Made by a program: the position numbers and the translations under genes
Source of the DNA: Arthrobacter pascens
GTDB lineage: Bacteria > Actinomycetota > Actinomycetes > Actinomycetales > Micrococcaceae
DNA length: 64,000 nucleotides
Assembly (NCBI RefSeq): GCF_030815585.1
Contig: NZ_JAUSWY010000001.1
Span: forward strand, 62,001 to 126,000
Direction of reading: 5' to 3'
Notes under the pieces: generated by a model
Databases searched by the model: none
Seen by the model: only the letters and a program-made list of their open reading frames with translations
Told to the model about the DNA's origin: nothing
Shown: piece by piece, positions 58,480-64,000 of the stretch
How the letters are laid out: the number at the start of each line of letters is the position of its first letter
Position numbering within the stretch: the first letter of the stretch is position 1

Positions 58480-59745
58480 ATGCCCCTGGACGCCGACGGC
58501 GGCCTCGCCCTGCGGGGCCGCCTCGTGACCGGCCTGCCCGGGCAGGAAGTGATCGACGACGGCACCGTGGTGGTTGCCGACGGCACCATCGTATGGTGCG
58601 GCCCGACCGCGGACCTGCCAGCCGGCGTCGACGTCGAAATCCAGCAGGTGCCCGTCATCCTTCCAGGACTGGTGGACGTGCACTGCCACGGCGCCGTGGG
58701 GCACAGCTTCTCCGCGGACGCTGCGGGGGCGCGCCTGGCCGCCGGCCACCACGCTGCCCAGGGTTCGACGTCGGTACTCGCCTCGCTGGTCTCGGCCCCT
58801 TCGCACGTGCTGCTGGAGCAGATCGCGGTGCTGCGGGACCTGGTGCAGGACGGTACCCTGGCCGGCCTGCACCTGGAGGGGCCGTTCATCGCCAAAAGCA
58901 TGTGCGGAGCGCAGGATCCCGCGGCCATCATCGACGGCGACCCGGCCCTGCTTAAGCAGTGGCTTGAGGTGGGTCAGGGCACGGTGCGTTCGCTGACGCT
59001 TGCCCCGGAAACGCCGCACTTTGCCGAACTGGTGCAGCTCTGCCGGGAGTACCGGGTTGTTCCTTCGGTGGGACACACAGACGCCACGGCGGCCCGGACA
59101 CGGGAGGCGCTGGCGGGCAGCGGTCAGGGCAACCGGGGCCCCGGGGATGCGGCTCCGTGGTCGGCCACGCACCTGTTCAACCGGATGCCGCCGCTGGGCC
59201 ATCGCTCGCCTGGACCCATAGCGGTCCTGCTGCAGGCGGCCCGGGAGTCGCCGGAGCGGATGGTACTGGAGCTGGTCGCCGACGGTATCCATCTGGATCA
59301 GGAAATCGTCCGCATGGTCTTCGACCTGGTGGGAGCGCGGTCCATTGCACTGGTCACTGATGCGATGGCCGCGGCGGGGATGCCGGACGGACCATATACC
59401 CTCGGCAGCCTGGAGGTGGTGGTCCGGGACCGCGTTGCCCGGCTGGCCTCCGTGAAGTCAGGCGCCGAGGACGGGGAGGAACCCGGCGCGATCGCCGGGG
59501 CCACAAGCCATCTGCTGGAAAACGTGCGCCGGTGCGTTGAGTGGGGCATACCCCTCGCCGACGCCGTCGGTGCCGCTTCCTCCACCCCAGCCCGGCTGAT
59601 GGGCCTGGACCGGGTCGGCGCCATCGCCGAGGGGCGCCGCGCTGACCTCCTCATCACCACTAAAGAACTTGAACTGACCCAGGTCTACCGCGCCGGCAGG
59701 CCTCTGTCACAGGAAAGGAACGACCGTGCAGATAGTCCTGTGTGA
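58480..59745 (+). CDS. nagA: N-acetylglucosamine-6-phosphate deacetylase
   Basis: A 421-residue metal-dependent amidohydrolase that removes acetate from GlcNAc-6-phosphate. I use ATG 58480; ATG 58465, overlapping the EIIC stop, is an alternative. Metal and substrate sites: VDVHCHGAVGHSF, LEGPFIAKSMCGAQ, PSVGHTDATAART, SATHLFNRMPPLGHR and LVTDAMAAAGMPDG. It shares the operon with EIIC upstream and nagB downstream (20-base overlap). Confidence 0.95.
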   Translation: MPLDADGGLALRGRLVTGLPGQEVIDDGTVVVADGTIVWCGPTADLPAGVDVEIQQVPVILPGLVDVHCHGAVGHSFSADAAGARLAAGHHAAQGSTSVLASLVSAPSHVLLEQIAVLRDLVQDGTLAGLHLEGPFIAKSMCGAQDPAAIIDGDPALLKQWLEVGQGTVRSLTLAPETPHFAELVQLCREYRVVPSVGHTDATAARTREALAGSGQGNRGPGDAAPWSATHLFNRMPPLGHRSPGPIAVLLQAARESPERMVLELVADGIHLDQEIVRMVFDLVGARSIALVTDAMAAAGMPDGPYTLGSLEVVVRDRVARLASVKSGAEDGEEPGAIAGATSHLLENVRRCVEWGIPLADAVGAASSTPARLMGLDRVGAIAEGRRADLLITTKELELTQVYRAGRPLSQERNDRADSPV

Positions 59746-60538
59746 GTCCGCTGACCAGGTAGGAGACCGGGCAGCGGACATCATCGAGGCGCGGGTGCGG
59801 CAGGGACCCGCCGTGCTTGGCCTGGCCACCGGTGGCTCCCCGAGTTCCACGTACCAGGAACTCATCCGGCGGCACCGCGAAGAACGGCTCACGTTCAGCC
59901 AGGCCACTGCCTTTACGCTGGATGAGTATGCTGGGCTGCCGCCGGACCACCAGCAGTCCTACTACTCCACTATCCGGCGGGAATTCGCCGACCACGTGGA
60001 CTTGCCCCTGGACCGGCTTGTGACCCCGCAAGGGGATGCGGCGGACCTGGTCGCCGAGGCCGAACGCTACGATTCGGCCATCGTGGCGGCCGGAGGTGTG
60101 GACGTCCAGATCCTGGGCATCGGGGCCAACGGCCACATCGGATTCAACGAACCGACATCATCCCTGGCGTCCCGCACCAGGGTAAAGACCCTGGCCGGGG
60201 CCACCCGGGCAGCCAACGCCCGGTTCTTCCCTGACGGGGACGTTCCGCGGCTGTGCCTGACCCAGGGTCTGGGTACTATCCGGGAAGCAAAACTGGCCGT
60301 ACTGGTGGCCATGGGGGAGACCAAGGCGAGCGCTGTTCAGGCCATGGTGGAAGGGCCGGTCAGTGCGCACTGCCCCGCGTCGGTGCTGCAGCTTCACCGC
60401 CGGGCCGTCGTCATCCTGGATCCCGGAGCCGCCTCGCAGCTGTCAATGCTCGAGTACTACCGGGAAGCGCAGGAATTCAACGACCAGCTGGGTCAGACGC
60501 CAACAAGGCCCTGGCTGCAGCAGCCGGTCAGCCGTTGA
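59726..60538 (+). CDS. nagB: Glucosamine-6-phosphate deaminase
   Basis: A 270-residue deaminase/isomerase turning glucosamine-6-phosphate into fructose-6-phosphate and ammonia. It starts at GTG 59726 with GGAAAGGAACG upstream, within the nagA end. Marks: GLATGGSPSSTYQELIRRH, DEYAGLPPDHQQSYY, and GIGANGHIGFNEPTSSLASR. It completes the GlcNAc route into glycolysis. The regulator DasR type senses its substrate in related systems. Confidence 0.96.
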   Translation: MQIVLCESADQVGDRAADIIEARVRQGPAVLGLATGGSPSSTYQELIRRHREERLTFSQATAFTLDEYAGLPPDHQQSYYSTIRREFADHVDLPLDRLVTPQGDAADLVAEAERYDSAIVAAGGVDVQILGIGANGHIGFNEPTSSLASRTRVKTLAGATRAANARFFPDGDVPRLCLTQGLGTIREAKLAVLVAMGETKASAVQAMVEGPVSAHCPASVLQLHRRAVVILDPGAASQLSMLEYYREAQEFNDQLGQTPTRPWLQQPVSR

Positions 60539-60652
60539 TGACCTGGGCACTCCCGGGCCTCGAGGCCGTCGTCGGGCTCGCAATTAGGCAGCTCTGCTCG
60601 CCGCTAGGCTCGTTTCCCGGCTTCGGCAGCAGGTGCTCCGGGTGCCGGAGCG

Positions 60653-61126
60653 CTAAACGGACAGGACGAAGCCCTCTTCGCTCAGTGTGCGGAGCCGCTT
60701 CACAAAATCAGTTTGGTGTGTTCCGAGTGGGCCGAAGAACTCCCGGTCCGCCGCCTCGACGGCGAAGTTGGCCTTGTTGGCCACTGCTACACCCTCGGGG
60801 GTGACAGCAAGTGCACGCGCTCGCGCATCCGTGGGGTGGGGGAGGCGGCGGAGAAGTCCTTTGGCTTCCAGTGTTCGGAGCACTTGGGAGGTCATCATCG
60901 GGTCAGTGCGGGCGTGGGTTGCCAGGTCTTTTTGGGTGACCGGGTTGTCCGAATGCAGCCATGCGAGGGTGGCCAGCAGGACGAATTGCACGTGGGTGAG
61001 GTCGAACGGTTGCAGTGTTGCACGCATGACGGCCTGCCACGTGTTCGTCACGCGCCACAGCATCAGGCCCGGGCTGTCGTCCGCGTCGTCGAACGCACTG
61101 GCCAAGTTCTTTGCCACGCTGGCCAC
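60653..61126 (-). CDS. MarR family transcriptional regulator
   Basis: A 157-residue MarR protein. The winged helix is seen in PVTQKDLATHARTDPMMTSQ, VLRTLEAKGLLRR and the wing LPHPTDARARALAVTPEG. The annotated start GTG 61126 has GAGGA immediately before it; GTG 61117, three codons later with GGAG eight bases upstream, may be the real one. It is the last gene of an operon with an EVE-domain protein and an SRPBCC protein, and a candidate operator lies before that operon. Confidence 0.85.
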   Translation of the reverse strand: MASVAKNLASAFDDADDSPGLMLWRVTNTWQAVMRATLQPFDLTHVQFVLLATLAWLHSDNPVTQKDLATHARTDPMMTSQVLRTLEAKGLLRRLPHPTDARARALAVTPEGVAVANKANFAVEAADREFFGPLGTHQTDFVKRLRTLSEEGFVLSV

Positions 61127-61129
61127 TCC

Positions 61130-61534
61130 TCAGGTCATCCGGGATCTGAGGATCTCGACATCCGCTTGCTCCAGCGGGATGAGGCCACGACGGAGTTGAT
61201 AGCCCCAGTTCCGTGAGGCTGTCAGTTTCAAGAGGCCTTTGACGTTTTCGACGTCGACCGGCCTGGTGTCCTCATAGTGGACCCGTCGACGAAATGGCTT
61301 GAAATCGCCCTCATCGCCCTGCCAGATCTCATTGTCCGCGACGGTTCCGAGTGCTGTGAAACGCCGAAGAGGCGTTCCATCGCCCAGGCGTTCGGCGGGC
61401 GAATAGTAGACAATGGTGTCGCCGGCTTTCATCCGGGCAAGCCCCGCTCTCTTCCCGTGGCCGATCTGCGCGATTCCGAGGCTGACACCCCGGCGCACAT
61501 GCTCGCCGGACACGACGCCCAGCCACGCGTTCAC
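61130..61534 (-). CDS. EVE domain protein (UPF0310)
   Basis: A 134-residue EVE domain, a relative of YTH/PUA folds that bind modified nucleobases. Marks: AWLGVVSGEHVRRGVSLGIAQ (W-x-x-V-x-x-x-x-V), the HGKRAGLARMKAGDTIVYYS segment and RFTALGTVADNEIWQ. Stand-alone EVE proteins are often found near restriction systems or in stress operons; here it is translated with an SRPBCC protein (four-base overlap) and a MarR regulator. The ligand is unknown. Confidence 0.85.
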   Translation of the reverse strand: MNAWLGVVSGEHVRRGVSLGIAQIGHGKRAGLARMKAGDTIVYYSPAERLGDGTPLRRFTALGTVADNEIWQGDEGDFKPFRRRVHYEDTRPVDVENVKGLLKLTASRNWGYQLRRGLIPLEQADVEILRSRMT

Positions 61535-61950
61535 TCTTCCTCCACGATCCGCACGAGCCGTTCGAGGTCGGCCTGGGCTGACTCCCTGAAGCCTCCGCCA
61601 AGGATCTTTGCCCAGATGAAAGCTAGTGGACCGCTGATCCAGATGCGGACACCCAGATCAGTCTGGCCATCCGTGGCCCGCGCCGTGTGCTGGAATACGA
61701 GTCGCGCGCCCGGAAGCAGCGTTGTGTCGGTGTATTCCCTGTCCTTTTCGAGGGTTGTCACGACGAAATTCAGCTTCGGTCCACCTTTTGGTTTCATGGT
61801 GCCGCGGGATCCGACCGCGAGAGGGTGGTCGGCGCGCACCCAGTCCGTATCGGGGGACCAGGATGCCCAGGTATCGTGCTGGATCCAGCGGGCGTAGTAG
61901 TCCGCAGGGGAAGCGGTGGATGTGGCATGTGCCTGAACGATCTCAATCAT
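61531..61950 (-). CDS. SRPBCC (START-like) ligand-binding protein
   Basis: A 139-residue START/SRPBCC fold protein from ATG 61950. The start IEIVQAHATSTASPADYYAR, TWASWSPDTDWVRAD (the W-x-x-W-x-x-D core after strand 1) and the closing long helix match activators of the polyketide cyclase/AHA1-like class. It probably binds a hydrophobic small molecule. First gene of the three-gene operon with EVE and MarR; its ligand may be the signal that MarR senses, which is a guess. Confidence 0.82.
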   Translation of the reverse strand: MIEIVQAHATSTASPADYYARWIQHDTWASWSPDTDWVRADHPLAVGSRGTMKPKGGPKLNFVVTTLEKDREYTDTTLLPGARLVFQHTARATDGQTDLGVRIWISGPLAFIWAKILGGGFRESAQADLERLVRIVEEE

Positions 61951-61956
61951 GGGAAC

Positions 61957-61974
61957 TAGTATGCGCGCTTACTA
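61957..61974. promoter_or_regulatory. MarR-type operator upstream of the SRPBCC-EVE-marR operon
   Basis: TAGTATGCGCGCTTACTA is an 18-base dyad with a single mismatched pair around GCGCGC. It ends six bases upstream of the SRPBCC start, where repression of the operon would be effective. Confidence 0.6.
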
Positions 61975-62125
61975 TATTGAGGGCAAGCTTTGCGTGGTAT
62001 GAAAACTGCAGGGCAGGCGCCGTTGCGCGCCCCTGCTGCCGAGCCAGCGGGTTCCTGGGCGAGGACGCCGGCCTCGGACAGGAATGCCATGGCCTGGACG
62101 TGAGTTGCTTGTCCGGCTTCCGACG

Positions 62126-62599
62126 TCAGTCCAGGGGAAGGGTGATGGATACCCGGGTGCCTTTGCCGGGGGCGGAGTCTATGGCGATGGTGCCGTGAGC
62201 TTGGTGCACGGCCATGGTCATCAGGTGCACACCGTATCCATGCTTCCGGCCGCCGGCCGACTGGCTCGCCGGGTTGAAGCCGACGCCGTTGTCCGTGACC
62301 GTAAGCCGGACGCCGTGGTAGACGGCTGCGAGCCGGACGGTCAGGTCGGTGGCGTGGGCGTACTTGAAAGCATTGGCGAGTGTTTCCTGAGCAGCCTGGT
62401 AGAGAAGCCCAGCACTGCTTGCCGGAATTTCGACCCCATGGTGCGGCGTCTCCCAGTGCACCGAGACTCCCTCCCGGCGCAGTGGAACGGTAAGCTTGTC
62501 GATGCAGCCGGCGAGTCCCAGGGTGTGGAACTCATCGGTGAGGTCATCCGTGATGACGCTACCGGCCGAACCTTGTTCGAGAGTTGCTGAATGACTCAC
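62126..62599 (-). CDS. Sensor-kinase ATPase fragment (HATPase_c), NarL-type histidine kinase C-terminus
   Basis: A 157-residue piece with only the ATPase half of a NarX/DesK-class kinase: N-box AQETLANAFKYAHATDLTV, G1 box TVTDNGVGFNP, G2 region GYGVHLMTMAVHQAHGTIAI and SAPGKGTRVSITLPL. The upstream helical domain with the phosphorylated His is absent; only the end of that region (EFHTLGLAGCIDKLT) is visible. No response-regulator gene is adjacent. It may be a 5'-truncated pseudogene, or a stand-alone ATPase acting on another kinase or an anti-sigma factor. Confidence 0.7.
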   Translation of the reverse strand: MSHSATLEQGSAGSVITDDLTDEFHTLGLAGCIDKLTVPLRREGVSVHWETPHHGVEIPASSAGLLYQAAQETLANAFKYAHATDLTVRLAAVYHGVRLTVTDNGVGFNPASQSAGGRKHGYGVHLMTMAVHQAHGTIAIDSAPGKGTRVSITLPLD

Positions 62600-62972
62600 G
62601 GCGTTCCCTGCTTCCTTGCATCCCTAACGGTATCTTCGCCCACCTGGCCCGATTTGACCGGCGTCCCTTGAGTTAATTGTGGATTTCCACCATCAAGGGT
62701 CCCGGCAGTTATCCGCAGCTTGCGTGCAGGTTTACGGAAATGTTCAGCAAGCATGATCAAACTGCTCCTGCGGGACGTGTGAAACTCGCGCGCCTACGAC
62801 TGAAACGTTGATTTAACCAGCTCGAAACCTACGTTGGTATTGCGGCCATACAGTTGAAGCCAGACGGCAATAGCTGCCCTCCGATGTGCGCGGTAAGGAC
62901 TCCGCGTTCCTCCTCCGGAGCGGCTCTCCGGGCAATTTCCGTTCTCTCTTCGCATCACGAAAGGGGTTTCCC
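62600..62972 (+). promoter_or_regulatory. Upstream region of the ammonium transporter gene with GlnR-box-like repeats
   Basis: GAAAC occurs at 62781-62785, 62802-62806 and 62824-62828, that is every 21-22 bases, and TTAAC at 62813-62817 sits midway between the last two, 11 bases from each. This 11-base phasing of GNAAC and (G/T)TNAC half sites is the arrangement of GlnR boxes. The AmtR-type TTTCTATCGATAGAAA palindrome is not seen. No gene is present in this 373-base stretch. Confidence 0.35.
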
Positions 62973-64000
62973 ATGGATTCGGGAAATGTCGCTTGGATTC
63001 TGGCCAGCTCCGCACTGGTCTGTATGATGATTCCCGCCCTGGCCCTGTTCTACGGGGGCATGGTGGGGTCCCGTCGCATTCTCAACATGATGATGATGTG
63101 CTTCGGCGGCGCAAGCCTGGTTGCTGTGCTCTGGGCATTGTTCGGCTACTCAATGGCCTTCGGAAATTCAGCCGGAGGCCTGGGCCTGATCGGCGATGTC
63201 ACCGAATTCCCCGGCATGGGCCAACTGCTCGCCGCGGATGAGGCCGCGTCCATTCCGGTCATCCTCTTCGCAGCATTCCAGCTGTTCTTCGCGTGTGTCA
63301 CCACGGCCCTGGTTGCGGGAGCGGCAGCCGGGCGCATGAAGTTCGGAGCCTGGATGCTGTTTGCCGGGATCTGGGCCACTATCGTCTACTTCCCCATCGC
63401 GCACTGGGTGTTCGCGTTCTCCTCGGCTGACGGCAGCGTCACGGGTGGCTGGATCGCCAGCGGCATCAAGGCCATTGACTTTGCAGGCGGAACCGCCGTG
63501 CACATGAACGCCGGTGCCGCTGCCTTGGCTCTGGCCCTCGTACTGGGCAAGAGCTCTGGCTGGCCGAAGATGGAACACACCAAACCCCACAGCCGGCCGC
63601 TCGTGCTGGTCGGGGCGGGACTCCTCTGGGTTGGCTGGTTCGGCTTCAATGCCGGCTCCGCACTTTCCGCGGGCCAGTCCGCCTCGGTAGTCTTCCTCAA
63701 CACGGCCGTGGCTGCCTCCGCCGGCCTCCTCGCCTGGGCATTGGTTGAACGGCTCCGCAGCGGTGCCGCCACCAGCATGGGTGCAGCTTCCGGCCTGATT
63801 TCGGCACTGGTTGCCATCACACCCGCCTGTGGTGCGGTGAGCCCCCTCGGCGCCCTGGCCATTGGGGCCATCGCCGGAGCCGTCTGTTCATTGGCCATCG
63901 AGCTGAAGTTCCGCCTGGGCTTCGACGATTCGCTCGACGTCGTCGGCGTCCACCTGGTCGGCGGCATCCTGGGAACCCTGCTCATCGGGCTGTTCGCCAC
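62973..64000 (+). CDS. amt: Ammonium transporter (5' part; continues past the window)
   Basis: The first 342 or so residues of an Amt/MEP channel, from ATG 62973 with AAAGGGG upstream. These channels import ammonium as NH4+/NH3 across the membrane. Family marks: ALFYGGMVGSRRILNMMM, the HWVFAFSS pore region, DFAGGTAVHMNAGAAALAL with the first conserved pore His, LLWVGWFGFNAGSAL and VVGVHLVGGILGTLL with the second. A partner glnK, if present, would be downstream of the window. Confidence 0.95.
   Translation, partial: MDSGNVAWILASSALVCMMIPALALFYGGMVGSRRILNMMMMCFGGASLVAVLWALFGYSMAFGNSAGGLGLIGDVTEFPGMGQLLAADEAASIPVILFAAFQLFFACVTTALVAGAAAGRMKFGAWMLFAGIWATIVYFPIAHWVFAFSSADGSVTGGWIASGIKAIDFAGGTAVHMNAGAAALALALVLGKSSGWPKMEHTKPHSRPLVLVGAGLLWVGWFGFNAGSALSAGQSASVVFLNTAVAASAGLLAWALVERLRSGAATSMGAASGLISALVAITPACGAVSPLGALAIGAIAGAVCSLAIELKFRLGFDDSLDVVGVHLVGGILGTLLIGLFA

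Noticed and set aside
62600..62972. AmtR operator before the ammonium transporter
   Set aside because: No TTTCTATCGATAGAAA-like palindrome is present; only the GAAAC repeats stand out.

Overview
The window is high-GC DNA that reads as a chromosome segment from a member of the Micrococcaceae, most likely Arthrobacter sensu lato. Pointers are the GTG/TTG starts, the HspR/HAIR-controlled dnaK-grpE-dnaJ-hspR operon, an extradiol dioxygenase whose metal ligands keep the numbering of Arthrobacter MndD, a SAM-IV-like riboswitch and an N-acetylglucosamine PTS locus with a DasR-type operator. The genus is inference. I see no tRNA, rRNA, CRISPR array or intact transposon.

Layout. 0-5.6 kb: 3' end of an ECF transporter gene (ecfT), an orphan sugar-binding lipoprotein, a 5'-truncated lysozyme-like gene, an unusual fusion of an XRE DNA-binding domain to a complete MurA-like enzyme, and a YbdK-type carboxylate-amine ligase. 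5.7-10.7 kb: an accessory stretch (GNAT, decayed serine resolvase, SUKH protein, lipoprotein, orphans, RidA-like protein) with less uniform codon use. 10.7-13.1 kb: padR-DUF1048-ABC exporter operon behind a long palindromic operator. 13.3-20.3 kb: DUF1905 gene; SAM-riboswitch-led DUF1737-rhodanese-metZ operon; a small HTH protein behind twin operators; thiolase, acetyltransferase, FMN-binding protein, alcohol dehydrogenase. 20.4-25.8 kb: regulator/cupin, then a divergent MarR/MFS/transketolase block. 25.8-34.6 kb: pabC, cardiolipin synthase, a kinase-PabB fusion with a low-molecular-weight phosphatase, LysE exporter, methyltransferase, and an oxidoreductase/TetR pair with two operators. 34.7-38.0 kb: sugar ABC importer (binding protein plus two permeases, no ATPase) behind two LacI-type operators.

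38.1-42.9 kb is the DnaK chaperone operon. It carries two HAIR elements over its promoter and two large palindromes between grpE and dnaJ. 43.4-50.0 kb (minus strand) is the homoprotocatechuate meta-cleavage operon hpaG-gntR-hpaE-hpaD-hpaH-hpaI. Its HpaG is a fusion of a fumarylacetoacetase-type domain to an RraA-type domain, and no hpaF isomerase is present. A flavin monooxygenase with its own operator is divergent from it and may supply the ring substrate.

52.2-53.6 kb holds a VOC protein, a YdeI-family protein and a deletion scar where a gntR tail abuts a glycerate kinase tail. 53.6-60.5 kb is the amino-sugar locus: EIIB-EIIA-gntR-amylosucrase on the minus strand, diverging from EIIC-nagA-nagB around a perfect palindrome of DasR type. 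The amylosucrase is an unexpected partner there. 60.6-62.0 kb is a MarR/EVE/SRPBCC operon with a probable own operator. The window ends with a kinase ATPase fragment and the 5' part of an ammonium transporter gene preceded by GlnR-box-like repeats.
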